In this document: one piece after another, positions 23,647 to 32,234 of the stretch
Numbering within the stretch: the stretch's first letter is position 1
How the letters are laid out: each line of letters opens with the position of its first letter
Source: Hydractinia symbiolongicarpus
Lineage: Eukaryota; Cnidaria; Hydrozoa; Anthoathecata; Hydractiniidae
Length of the DNA: 64,000 nucleotides
Direction: 5' to 3'
NCBI RefSeq assembly: GCF_029227915.1
Contig: NC_079878.1
Coordinates: 11,840,001 to 11,904,000 of the forward strand
Position numbers and translations under genes: made by a program
The notes under the pieces: model-generated
What the model was told of the DNA's origin: nothing
What the model saw: the letters and a program-made list of their open reading frames with translations, nothing else
Databases searched by the model: none

Positions 23647-24573
23647 TTATTTTGAGATGAAGCGATTGTTTTTTGACATGTTTTCACTTGCCCACATGGG
23701 CTGGGTATTGGAATAGTGTAGTCTTTTTGCCACCTCATCAAGCGATGGGGCATTCCCATTTTCCTTATATTTAATTGGCACCTAGTGATCAATGTGCCAC
23801 TCTCCATAATTGTCCCAGGTCATACCCTCAGAAAACTGAGCCTCGCTATGGCTCCGCAACGTAGCCATATCGCAACTGAGATATCCTGAGAACCAAGCTC
23901 CTTGTTTCCTTGTAGGGTATTGTGGACTCGGCTGCTAACAACACCAGCAAGATGGCCGGCAGGGTCGCAAATGGGGCAATGCGCCCTTTGTTTTTATGCT
24001 CACAAATGCCTCCGCCCCCGCAGTCTTTACACTCGGACCTTATCCTACCATGTTCGATGCAGATGCTTCCACCCTCACAGTCTCTACATGTTGATCTTCG
24101 CCTACCGTGTTTGATGCAAATCTGACTGCCCTTGCATTCCTTGCAGCGATACTTTAATTTCTCATGAGGGTAAATCTGACTCCTTTTACATTCTTTACAC
24201 TGAGATCTCCTTTTTTCATGCTGGCAGATTTGACTACCCTTACATTCTTTACACTGGGATCTTATCCTTTCATGTTTACAAAACTGACTGCCCTTGCATT
24301 CCTTGCAGAAAGCCCTCACCTTTTCATGCTCGCAAATCTGACTCCCCCGCACTCTTTACAATAAGCCCTCTGTTTTTCATGGGGATAAATCTGACTTCCC
24401 TCTTTGCACTGCTCTCTCCGCCTACCATGGGGGCATTTGTTTTTGGTACACTGCTGTTTCTTTTTATCCAGGCAACATATGCAATTTGTTGTCGTTTGAC
24501 CATTTTTCAACACCCTAAATTCATCTGGGGCCAACACTTTTTTACAATTGGGGCATCTCTTGGTTCCCTCCAT
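23647..24573 (-). pseudogene. Polinton Cys/His-repeat protein with HNH-like nuclease domain (broken)
   Basis: It starts MEGTKRCPNCKKVLAPDEF at 24573, a CxxC zinc-ribbon. It then has about eight repeats of roughly 18 residues with the pattern C-x-H-x(3)-R-x(2)-C-K-x-C (examples CEHEKVRAFCKEC, CEHKNKGR), i.e. tandem zinc-binding knuckles coded by 54-bp repeats. After frameshifts (near 24330, 23990 and 23860) the C-terminus reads EGMTWDNYGEWHIDH, a TAG stop, then VPIKYKENGN...NTQPMWASENMSKNNRF, an HNH-type layout (His-His...Asn). The TAG immediately follows the HIDH motif. Nucleic-acid cutting is inferred from the motif only. Confidence 0.75.
24000..24420 (-). repeat. 54-bp tandem repeats coding Cys/His knuckles
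   Basis: Each unit codes a CKxCxGxxIC-x-H-x(3)-R type module. Units differ from one another at many bases but keep the Cys and His codons, so selection kept the metal ligands before the gene broke. Confidence 0.7.
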
Positions 24574-24617
24574 GTTGACTCGTTTTTGCCTCTGAGGACA
24601 AACACGAGTTGTGGTCA

Positions 24618-25870
24618 CTAACACTCCACAGAATGATAACGGCCGTCTAGGATGTTTAATTGAGCATCATGAAGCAAGTACACATAGCAGCGTATATCCC
24701 CGGTGCCGTCGGCTTTCTTAGTCATATGCAACGTGATGCCATCACTCAGACGTTGCAGTGGTCTTCCAGATCCATGTGGGGTATGATCGGTAGACGCCCC
24801 GAAATCGATAAAGAGGGCGTACCTCTCACATTAGAATCGTGACTAACAAAAAGGTTCACAATCTGTTCGAGGTGGTCCTTAGGAAGCATGACATGACTAC
24901 ACAATTCGTTAGGCTCCCCTTAACGGTGACGCTGACCTTCTCAATTTTTGGATTGTAAAAGACCTCGTTGACACCAGCGTAAGCATTCACTTTCCCAGTG
25001 TCTACAAACAATAGTAAGACACCTTTGAGACTTTTTGCGGTGGTATCGATTTGGAGGTTGTAGCTGGTATCAGCTTTTTTCATGGTGACCACCTTGCTTC
25101 TCAGGATCCGTTCATAAGGTAGTGCTAATCTTGCAAATCTTGACATCATGGCACTTTCTAGGCCCGTCAAACTCTAGCTTGATGTTGGTGATCTTGTACG
25201 CAGCATCAGCCGCCACGGCAGCTGTGCTTCCAGAGTCTGCCGTACCCCCATCTTTGATAACGTCGCTATGTGGGGCAAAATGTAGGACAAACTGGAGTCT
25301 GTCATATAAACCCGCTGGATGAAAGGGTAGGTCTCCGGTGAGTTCAAACATCTTGCCAAGGGGTATACAGAAGGTGTTGCCATAGGCTGCAACAATAGCC
25401 TTTTCCTCATCTGTCCCGGTATGGTTATTATCCTTGACCTGCAAGGCCCTGATGGTACCATCATTGGGGTTGATCCCCTCCAAAATGAGGTTGTTGTCCC
25501 TGTCAAATTTGGGCAGCCAGAGGTCTTTATAAACTGCAAAGGTGTTGAAATTAGATATGTTCTGCACCTTGTTGCCGTTCAAAGCGATACGTAAATCTCG
25601 CACCAGGCTTTTACCGATGTTTGAAACGATGGTGCGTTTCGTATTCGTAGTCGTTACTTCCAAGTCAATTAGGATTTTGATGGACCCTGGAAAAATAACC
25701 TCGTCCTGTCGCATGTTGAGAATATCCACGTACAAGTCCTCATTTTGATTGATTGTAGAGGGTATGTTACTTATCTGAACACGTTGTTTTCTGCCCTTGA
25801 TACCGAAGAGTTGTTTCGTTTCTGCGTAGGGGTCGTAGGGGAGGTGCCGCAGGGTTGAGGTTTGTAGAGA
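24618..25870 (-). pseudogene. Polinton capsid protein, probably the double jelly-roll major capsid protein (frameshifted)
   Basis: Reading down the minus strand: PYDPYAETKQLFGIKGRKQR, ISNIPSTINQNEDLYVDILN, DEVIFPGSIKI, TNTKRTIVSNIGKSLVRDLR, NTFAVYKDLWLPKF, then a frameshift near 25130. Next come LPYERILRSKVVTMKKADTS, AKSLKGVLLLF, NEVFYNPKIEKVSVTVKG, and a second frameshift near 24915 into EPNELCSHVMLPKDHLEQIV. A third frameshift leads to YALFIDFGASTDHTPHGSGR and LLHDAQLNILDGRYHSVEC, ending at TAG (24618-24620). Length (about 410 codons) and motif order fit the large capsid gene of Polintons; calling it major rather than minor capsid rests on memory of the family. At least three frameshifts make it non-functional. 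The N-terminus is not firmly placed. Confidence 0.7.
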
Positions 25871-26076
25871 AGCAGCTGGAACGATTGGGTAAGTTCCTCA
25901 AATACCTAGCAGGTAAAGCAGGTGCTGCATTACCTGGGATTATGGGTACCATAGTCTCGTTCTTTTTGAGGGTAGCGGCAACCATTGTCGAATACGCAGC
26001 GAAGCATCTCTATATGGCCATTGCGGCTGCCGTTGGGTTTGTCGTGGTTTACGTTGGTAAGACGAAAAAAGCATAA
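25801..26076 (+). CDS. Possible Polinton small membrane protein (start lost)
   Basis: The open frame has no ATG; upstream it is open from 25801. It codes RFVEKQLERLGKFLKYL, an amphipathic lead, then AALPGIMGTIVSFFL and MAIAAAVGFVVVYV, two hydrophobic helices, ending KTKKA. The composition fits a short membrane protein of the kind Polintons carry. However, it overlaps the N-terminal end of the capsid gene on the other strand and lacks a start codon. It is either a degraded gene or a chance frame. Confidence 0.4.
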   Translation, partial: YRRVVSFLRRGRRGGAAGLRFVEKQLERLGKFLKYLAGKAGAALPGIMGTIVSFFLRVAATIVEYAAKHLYMAIAAAVGFVVVYVGKTKKA

Positions 26077-26077
26077 T

Positions 26078-27375
26078 CTATATAAGCCATATGTAGGCAA
26101 TAATGAGCCCTACCCCTGCCATGATCATGGCAGTCTTGGTATCCTCATGCTGGTTTTGACCTTCTATAAGTGGTGGGTTTAGAGCCCCTCCTCCCACAAC
26201 GGTAACATATGGTGTGGCTTTCACCTCCCTAATTGTTATTGGTTTGATAGTATGCTTAGTGGGTGTAGTATGTATAGGTGTTTTGATAGTATGCGTAAGG
26301 GGTATAGTATGTATAGGTGGTTTGGTAATATGCTTAGGGGGTGTAGTATGTATAGGTGTTTTGATAGTATGCCTAGGGGGGTATGGTTGTATAGGTGTTT
26401 TTGTGATATGCTTAGGGGGTGCGGCTGCCGCATGCCTCACAATAGGCTTGTTATTTACATCAAGCTGGACCCCCACGCTGACGTTGGCAGGTGCGATCAA
26501 AATGTTATTGTTGTAGCCCTCAATTTTACCTATACGCAAGTTTATATCAGAAGGCAACATGTAGACGCTGGGCATGATGGCGAAATTCACCGGAGTTCGG
26601 GCATATTGAAGCACTTTTTGGAATTGTGTGATGTCATGCCCCACATTTTTTTCCCGCCACACAATGACTTTAAATTTTTGTAGCAAAATCTGCCTTGCTG
26701 TATAGTTATCGGCACCAGACCCGATTAAGGATGCCTGCGACCCAAGCAACAAGATCACGTGAACCCGGATACTTTCACTCAATTTAGTTAGACCTTCCGA
26801 CGTTAGGCCTTGACTTGCCGACAGGATAAATTTAGCCCAATCACCATCAACCTGAGGCCACCACGTACCATTTGTCAGGGAGGACATGACTGCTTTGAAT
26901 TTGTACAGACTATTGGGATCTGCACCGTATTCCGTATATATTTGTGCATATCCAGAGTAGGGATTTTTATACTAGGCAAACCCATCGTCATTCGGCTTCA
27001 TTCTTGCCAGAATACGGCGCATGTGTTAGTACACGTGAAATTTAAAAATAGAGTTGACAAGGGATACGGAGCTCGTCATGTGTTTGGTTGATATACCCAA
27101 TGCTGTAGTTGCACAGTGGGTGGCGAAATTAACCTGGATATTCCAGTAGTCCAAGGCCTGTCCTGTCCAACCCACTTTGACAGGGTCATTAAGCAAATTG
27201 GTGGGAATTTTGATGGCATACTTGGTAAACTCGTAGAATACTACAGAGATATGCGACTCCGTCGACACGTACAGGTCCTGGTGCTCCAAGTTTGTTACAC
27301 CAAGGGGCCATTCTCCCTGTTGGACTTGTACTTTGTCTTGGGGTTGTATGAGTACATGTTCATTGTTTTCTTATA
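26078..27375 (-). pseudogene. Polinton gene of unknown function with Pro/Thr-rich repeats and C-terminal membrane anchor
   Basis: Two minus-strand frames form one gene. The upstream part (27375-27026) includes EHVLIQPQDKVQVQQ, EHQDLYVSTESHISVVFYEF, GWTGQALDYWNIQVNFATH and ALGISTKHMTSSVSLVNSIF. After a frameshift near 27030 it continues RRILARMKPNDDGFA, a TAG stop, YKNPYSGYAQIYTEYGADPN and then an open frame of 269 codons from 26887. That part contains LTKLSESIRVHVILLLGSQA, ARQILLQKFKVIVWREKN and a block of about five 13-residue repeats (KHTIKTPIHTTPP type). It ends KTAMIMAGVGLIIAYIWLI, a single membrane helix at the extreme C-terminus. The repeat stalk plus anchor suggests a structural or surface role, but I do not recognise the function. 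Confidence 0.65.
26233..26427 (-). repeat. 39-bp tandem repeats coding Pro/Thr/His-rich units
   Basis: About five units of 39 bp (13 codons) encoding variants of PPKHTIKTPIHTT, inside the gene above. On the plus strand they look like GGTGTAGTATGTATAGGTGT repeats. The other frames open across them are products of the repeat, not genes. Confidence 0.8.
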
Positions 27376-27383
27376 ACAAAACA

Positions 27384-27509
27384 ATGAAACAACTCTATAT
27401 CACTGATATTGTAAAGCCTACGATATTTGAGGACTACCTGAACCTTTATAGTGACAATGAAATCGTCATCCGTAAAATAGGGCCTGACCAGAGGGAGATT
27501 AGGGTTTAG
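27384..27509 (+). CDS. Polinton small ORF, 41 aa
   Basis: ATG at 27384 gives MKQLYITDIVKPTIFEDYL through DQREIRV, then TAG. The next gene starts at once (TAGATG, stop and start abutting at 27507-27512), typical of packed Polinton genes. It is too short to assign. It diverges from the minus-strand gene that begins near 27375. Confidence 0.4.
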   Translation: MKQLYITDIVKPTIFEDYLNLYSDNEIVIRKIGPDQREIRV

Positions 27510-27713
27510 ATGTACAGGATCGAGGATTTGGCGGCTATTGTGAACAGTCAGGCACAGGAGAGGATTAAGCTGTTTTTCCTGAAAAATGGACTCTGCAGGC
27601 TCCGTGTCGGGGATGGGTACTCGGTGGTGATTCATAGACAGCTGCAAGAGCTCTTAGGTCTTACATACGACCCCGCGAAAAAGGGAATAGAGCAGTATCT
27701 ATTGAGGGAATAG
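27510..27713 (+). CDS. Polinton small ORF, 67 aa
   Basis: The intact frame starts MYRIEDLAAIVNSQAQERIK and continues FFLKNGLCRLRVGDGYSVVI and ELLGLTYDP. It is mixed hydrophobic/charged, with no membrane segment. A near-perfect tandem duplication of about 23 bp (GGAATAGAGCAGTATCTATT and its copy) lies at its 3' end (about 27684-27730) and may have created the present stop. The family is known to me only as an uncharacterised Polinton gene. Confidence 0.5.
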   Translation: MYRIEDLAAIVNSQAQERIKLFFLKNGLCRLRVGDGYSVVIHRQLQELLGLTYDPAKKGIEQYLLRE

Positions 27714-28111
27714 AACAGTATCTACGAAATGAAATTAAGGAACGGGACAGACTCTCAAAGAAGTTCAAGATGCACGGGACCTGGGTACGATTTGCGACCA
27801 CGGACTGCGCTGAGCATTAGTGTATCACATCGGGCGTTGGGATTGTGGCGTTGGCCACAGGTTTGGGGGCTCTTCTCTGTATTGCCATGGGCGGTATCAC
27901 AATAGCTGTAGGTATAGGGCAAGCCGGTCTGAGGATCGTCGGAAAAAGGCTTAGGGTTAAGAGTAAAAAACACGAGGGTATTAGGCTACTTGCTGAAAGT
28001 AAATTGAACTCTATTGTTGATCTCATCTGAAAAGCAGTAGAAAATGGGGTGATTAGCGACTATGAATATAGTCTGTTCAGTCAAGAGAAGCAAAAGTATA
28101 TGTTTTTCTAA
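27706..28111 (+). pseudogene. Polinton hydrophobic protein remnant (two in-frame stops)
   Basis: One frame reads EQYLRNEIKERDRLSKKFK, a charged coiled-coil-like lead, TAG, then GVGIVALATGLGALLCIAMG, GITIAVGIGQAGLRIVGKRL (two hydrophobic segments), KHEGIRLLAESKLNSIVDLI, TGA, KAVENGVISDYEYSLFSQEK and a final TAA at 28109-28111. Reading resumes in the same frame after both stops, so these are point losses in one gene. Glycine-rich membrane segments followed by a helical KHE...AESKLNSI tail recur in uncharacterised Polinton proteins. Confidence 0.6.
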
Positions 28112-28130
28112 CCTTTGTGATAAAACATTT

Positions 28131-28701
28131 TTAATCCTCACCCGGCAACCATTCTTTTTTGAAGTCCTTATATCGACATTCCATGTACCTGATGGTAGTA
28201 GTTTTTACATTGCAAATACACAGATCAAATAGCCAGATGGCACTGACTTGGCAGGGCTCATCATAGGGTACCGGCATACCGTGGAATTTAGTTGTGATCG
28301 CATCCTTGTAGTATTTGAGTTTAGCATTTATGTAACGGTCCTTTCACAGGCTCTGTCGTCAATTTCTCAGATATCAACTCTTCGATTTTGTTCCAGATTT
28401 GGCGATAATTTGCAACCCACTCGGGGTACTCTTCAAAATCAAGACTCATCGCTGGTACAGCATTGGCATTGTACCGGCCGACACCATGCAGGGACCAGAT
28501 TTTAGGCGTCTTCACCCTGAGGGCTACTACGAGGTCTCGTGTATGGTACCCCACGATGCACCGTTGATCCTTACCTCCATTGGCAGGAACGGGGTCTGAC
28601 ACCGTGAGGTAATCAACGTTGATATCGTTTATGTCCTTAAAGGTAGCAGCAAATGAGTAGAATATTTTAGGGTTGACAATTTCTTCTTCAAATTTCAGCA
28701 T
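28131..28701 (-). pseudogene. Polinton gene of unknown function (frameshift near 28335)
   Basis: It starts MLKFEEEIVNPKIFYSF at 28701. It continues through RCIVGYHTRDLVVALRVKTP, KIWSLHGVGRYNANAVPAMS, YPEWVANYRQIWNKIEELIS and KLTTEPVKG, then shifts frame to DRYINAKLKYYKDAITTKFH, VPYDEPC, RYMECRYKDFKK and TAA at 28131-28133. With one frameshift the gene is otherwise complete at about 190 codons. It is soluble, mixed alpha/beta in appearance, and conserved among Polinton elements as I remember them, but its role is not known to me. Confidence 0.6.
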
Positions 28702-28892
28702 CTTGTTTGTTGAATTTCAAACGACTTTAGAGGATTGCCTCTCGTTCCACATACACAGCTACCCCCGTTATATGTAATATATTCCTGATAGCAGTGCCAA
28801 CACAACATTTTTGCCTTTACCACAAATCTTCGTCCACAGGTACATCTATCAAACTCATCGAGTACCCTTTCACAGTCCTTACATTGTTCCAT
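28695..28892 (-). CDS. Polinton small zinc-binding protein, 65 aa
   Basis: The intact frame starts MEQCKDCERVLDEFDRCTCG and includes CWHCYQEYITY and CVCGTRGN. Eight or more Cys in CxxC/CxC pairs point to two zinc knuckles. Its end overlaps the start of the next gene downstream by 7 nt, and its start lies inside the upstream gene, so the three minus-strand genes form one overlapping cluster. Confidence 0.55.
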   Translation of the reverse strand: MEQCKDCERVLDEFDRCTCGRRFVVKAKMLCWHCYQEYITYNGGSCVCGTRGNPLKSFEIQQTRC

Positions 28893-29077
28893 TTTTTACA
28901 GTTATAAACATCATCCTCTAAGTTTTGGATTCTTTGTTCATTCTCCTTCTCCTTCTCTGATTCTTGTACTAATGCTAGAGCCATAAGTGGGAGGAAGAGA
29001 CCAATACCGGCTAGGAAGGTCATGATTACCGCGGTTCTAAATATATCGAATTTTGATTGCTGACAGTTAATGCACAT
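28817..29077 (-). CDS. Polinton small membrane protein with coiled coil, 86 aa
   Basis: It starts MCINCQQSKFDIFRTAVIMT (a CxxC pair), then a hydrophobic helix FLAGIGLFLPLMALALV, then a charged heptad-like stretch ESEKEKENEQRIQNLEDDVY. It is the first gene inside the right TIR on the minus strand and is unbroken. Its last codons overlap the next gene. Topology (short head, one helix, coiled-coil tail) suggests a membrane-anchored accessory protein; the role is unknown. Confidence 0.55.
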   Translation of the reverse strand: MCINCQQSKFDIFRTAVIMTFLAGIGLFLPLMALALVQESEKEKENEQRIQNLEDDVYNCKKWNNVRTVKGYSMSLIDVPVDEDLW

Positions 29078-29100
29078 TTATTAGTAGTATTTGATTTCAT

Positions 29101-29341
29101 CTTACAACAGTTTTCATCTTTACTGCACATGCGTTGATTTTTGATGATTATTAGCGGATGTGCAGGGGAATTCCCCTGTAGGTGTGCTAGAATTATTTTT
29201 ACTCATATACAGCATAGGGAATTTAACACGTTATGCATGACTAAGCACAGCATGATAGGGACTTACCCCACTAAGTCTTGCATGATCAGGGATTTATTGT
29301 GGCGTGCGCGTGTGGGCGTGTGCGCCTGTGCCAGTACATAC
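29101..29341 (-). repeat. Polinton right terminal inverted repeat
   Basis: Inverted match of the left end from ACAGTTTTCATCTTTACTGC to GCGCCTGTGCCAGTACATAC. It carries GTGCGCGTGTG units in place of the left end's ACAGGCGC units, so the simple-repeat outer part differs between the ends. Confidence 0.85.
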
Positions 29342-29359
29342 ATCTCTTTATCTCTAGTT

Positions 29360-29450
29360 ATGTATAATAACTTCTTTTCGCGTCTCTACAAACAGTCACA
29401 CATTTGTTTCTTTGCCTTTTAAAGTTTTACCAGTTTTTAATAGAAGGAGT
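29360..29450 (-). pseudogene. 5' remnant of the LINE split by the Polinton
   Basis: On the minus strand this reads FKRQRNKCVTVCRDAKRSYY. This is the segment that in LINE ORF2 comes directly before the F-x-S-L-N...NKKFWKT part found at 19724 on the far side of the Polinton. A TAA interrupts the tryptophan-containing stretch just upstream. Upstream of about 29450 no more LINE protein is recognisable, so the LINE is 5' truncated. Confidence 0.7.
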
Positions 29451-30752
29451 GTGAGTCATTGATTGTATGATTAGTTTTATTACATATAGAAACATACGAA
29501 ACAAAGTTCTAAGGCAGCGTTTACATGGAGCCCGTAGTGAGTTCAAATCGGTTTGAGATTTCACTACGGCTGCGATTTTCAATACGGTTGACGGTCAAGT
29601 TTCTAATAGCGTTTACATGAGTACACCCGTACTCAAAGTCAAACCGGTTTGAAATTAACTACGGAGTGAGAAATAGGTTTGAGATTTAAAACCGGTTTGA
29701 AAAGCTCATGTAAACAGGACCGCGGACCGGTTTGGCTGTATCGATGTATCTACGCATGCGTCAATTATATTATACACATGCGCGAATTTGATAAATCTTG
29801 TTGCCGCATGCTGGCTGTCTTTCTTTTCGAAATGGACAACAACAACGCAAGTGCTTCGTGTTCTTCGTCATTTTTAAATTCAAACAACTTCAAGAAACGA
29901 AGATTAGGCTTAAGGTGAGCCTTACTGATTAGTTATCATATTTTTGATTTGTTGTACAAGTGGAGCCATAAAAATAAACATCATAAAATATGCAAATAGT
30001 AAACACCGTATGCTAAAAACAACAGGAATATATGTTGATGTACAATTTGTAAAGTCTCCCCATTTTTCAAAATTTATCTTTCTTCGTTCAGACAGGAAAT
30101 TTGTGTGTAGATCAACAATGTGTTCATTATTGGGCCAAAAACTTCCGTGAACAACGATCCTGTCACGTAAAAAAGCACCAATTTTTGAGACCCGCTTGTA
30201 ATGTTGAAGATTAATCAGATTCGTTATCAACTAAAGACTAAGCTTGAGGGCAGTTCTATTTATACTAATTGGTACTCTGCATGTTTGTCTCATATTTTAG
30301 ACTTTTTTCTTCTTACAAAACTGGAATAACCCAGGGTAAGTTTTTGATAAGAATGCTTAGTTTAGACTTCGACGCTAATGCTGCATTCGCCAATGTCTAG
30401 CCAAACTAGTGTTGACATTATACGCCGCTCGCAGCTTTTTCGTCTATACGGAGTAAACATGTCGCTATACGAAGTTATACTCCGTATACGCATGCTTATA
30501 CGGAGCCGTACTTCGCATAGCTAACAAACTGTGAATGGAACATAAATACAGAAATGAAGTTGTTTCTCCTTCTGTATTCTTTCCTCCAAGTTGTAAACTT
30601 AAAATGTTAAAATACAACTCAGTAAATAAAAAATAAAAATTTTACATAGCTATATGAAGTATCCTAAAATATTAGTTAAAACTTTAACTGGATATTTTTA
30701 AAAATGATCAGGAAAATTCGAAAAATTTCAGAATACAAATCTTGGTATACCA
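29451..30752. other. Repeat-rich DNA with possible short exon
   Basis: Bases 29510-29760 hold repeated and inverted AAACCGGTTTGA/CGTTTACATG motifs, like transposon ends. A frame starting MDNNNASASCSSSFLNSNNF (ATG at 29833) runs into a donor-like GTGAGC at 29915 and could be a first exon of a transposase gene, but nothing recognisable follows. Around 30448-30530 ATACGGAG/CTCCGTAT motifs are repeated in both orientations; the same motif flanks the TIR element at 16783-17715. No supported gene. Confidence 0.45.
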
Positions 30753-30753
30753 G

Positions 30754-30867
30754 TCGTTAGCCCGTGGAAAAATCCACGGGTTTGCTCGTCCTTTTTATAG
30801 TTGCGCAGCTAAGCTACCATTTTGCGTGACAGACGGACAGACGTATACGGGTATTATAATATAGACT
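30754..30867 (+). repeat. CCCGTGG-hairpin dispersed repeat, copy a
   Basis: It starts TCGTTAGCCCGTGG with the palindrome CCCGTGGA-AAAA-TCCACGGG, contains GCGCAGCTAAGCTACC, and ends GTATACGGGTATTATAATATAGACTAG. It abuts copy b head to tail. Confidence 0.7.
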
Positions 30868-31046
30868 AGTCGTTAGCCCGTGGAAAAATCCACAGGTTCG
30901 CCCGTCCCTTAAATTTACCCGTTGCATCAAAGTTGATAAAAATATGTCGCATTTGATATTCGTGTTTCCGTAGCACGATTTTTTATTTCAGGGGGGTTCC
31001 GCGCAGAGACAGACAGACGGAATACGGCTATTATTAAAGAGATATA
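30868..31046 (+). repeat. CCCGTGG-hairpin dispersed repeat, copy b
   Basis: It begins TCGTTAGCCCGTGG directly after copy a. It has a different middle and ends with GACAGACAGACGGAATACGG and an A/T-rich tail. Copies share both ends more than the middle. Confidence 0.65.
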
Positions 31047-31849
31047 AACTTGACGATTCGAATTTAATAACTTCTGAACAAGCTCATTTTGATGATAAGT
31101 AGTTCATTATTAATTTCAGTATTTAGGCCTTTAAAATTTACTTTCTTGTTTAAAATTTTTGAAAATGCTAATGGTGCATGGTTTGATAACAGCTAATATG
31201 AAAAAGAAAGTACATTTTAAAAATGAGAAACAAGAGCACAATTTTACCATAAACTGAATTAACACCATGTTGTTTAATTATTGTCTCTTTAACCTCTCTT
31301 TGCCTCTTTGATTTAAAAAGGGAATTTATTAAAAGGATACAAATCAATACCATGTGATGCACAAAGTATATTATATATATGAATATATATGTATATAAAT
31401 TGTAATCCAGCTGGCTTTGATATCTTTGTTAAACATGTAACAAATTAAGCAGGCGATACATGATTTTGAAACCGATTTCGATTATTGAATTCAACAAATT
31501 TGATTGTTTATTATCCTTTTTTGAATCGAATTCTCAAAATTGAATTTCTTTCGGGGAATCGGGTTAGTTGGAGTTTCTCATTTCGAAAAAACTGATTGGT
31601 CATTGTTTCGTTTTTCAAATCCAAAATGTTGAAAATAAATAACTTCCGAAATATAAAATGACAAATTGAATTCAACAAGTTGAAACAAAAAAGGGTAAAC
31701 ACACAATTAAATTTGCGGATTTGATAAATCGATGGTCCTTTTCGTGAGATTTCTAAAAATCAAGTCTTTTCTAAGAAATCTTAGAAAAATATTTTGTGTT
31801 ACTTTGGGTGAGTTCAAAAAAGATAATAACTCACCATGATATAATTTTT
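31047..31849. other. AT-rich DNA, no gene seen
   Basis: It includes an (AT)n microsatellite at about 31368-31400 and many GAATTC/TTCAAA-rich stretches. No frame resembles a protein. Confidence 0.5.
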
Positions 31850-32186
31850 ACTTTCTGTTCACATGACATGGGCGAGAAAACTTTTCCTCGGGTGAGAAAA
31901 TAACATGTGATAAGTTTCTATTGTTTATTGTGATAAGAATTTATTGTTTATTTTTAAAATTATGCCGGATCGACATAAATTTATCTCGCCTACCGAGGAA
32001 ACCTCTGTTCATTTGGGAAAATGCATTACCCGTTTACCAAGATCTCGATCATGCGGACCCGAGATCTTGGTAGGCGGGTAAATGTTTTTTCTCATATGAA
32101 CGCAACTAAATTGTGTTAAGATTTGATGTTATGCTGAAATATTTATCCGGTTCCCGAGGAAATATTTCCCATATGAACAGCCCCTT
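31850..32186. mobile_element. Fold-back MITE candidate
   Basis: Ends are related in inverted orientation: CTGTTCACATG...CCTCGGG at the left and the reverse complement of CATATGAACAG with CCTCGGG at the right. The centre has a perfect 12-bp stem, ACCAAGATCTCG against CGAGATCTTGGT, around a 12-nt loop, extending outward to CATT...CCCG arms. No coding frame. Confidence 0.55.
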
Positions 32187-32234
32187 TAGGAGAACAGATA
32201 ATTAGCCAGTAACAGAATAGTTAGCCGTTTTCAA

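Larger units (their letters stand above)
19731..29341. mobile_element. Defective Polinton/Maverick element (9.6 kb)
   Basis: It is bounded by inverted repeats of about 250 bp (separate entries). Gene content is diagnostic of Polintons: protein-primed family B DNA polymerase, retroviral-like integrase and a jelly-roll capsid protein, plus accessory genes on both strands. Most genes are broken by frameshifts or stops, and a deletion near 22470 removed the polymerase palm and integrase tail. Typical elements are 15-20 kb. No FtsK-type packaging ATPase or Ad-type protease can be recognised; they may have been in the deleted part. It lies inside a LINE, so it inserted later than the LINE. I see no clean 6-bp target duplication, so the outermost bases are uncertain by about 10 nt. 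Confidence 0.9.

Noticed and set aside
23902-24621. Plus-strand open frames opposite the Cys/His repeat gene
   Set aside because: The minus strand shows regular Cys and His ligands in each 54-bp unit; the plus frames are shadows.
26214-26683. Plus-strand open frames across the Pro/Thr repeats
   Set aside because: They are alternate-frame readings of 39-bp tandem repeats; the minus-strand frame has the conserved globular part and continues the upstream gene.
30754-31046. CCCGTGG repeats called as Helitrons
   Set aside because: They start with TC and copy a ends CTAG, but there is no A/T target context and no proper 3' hairpin, so the class is left open.
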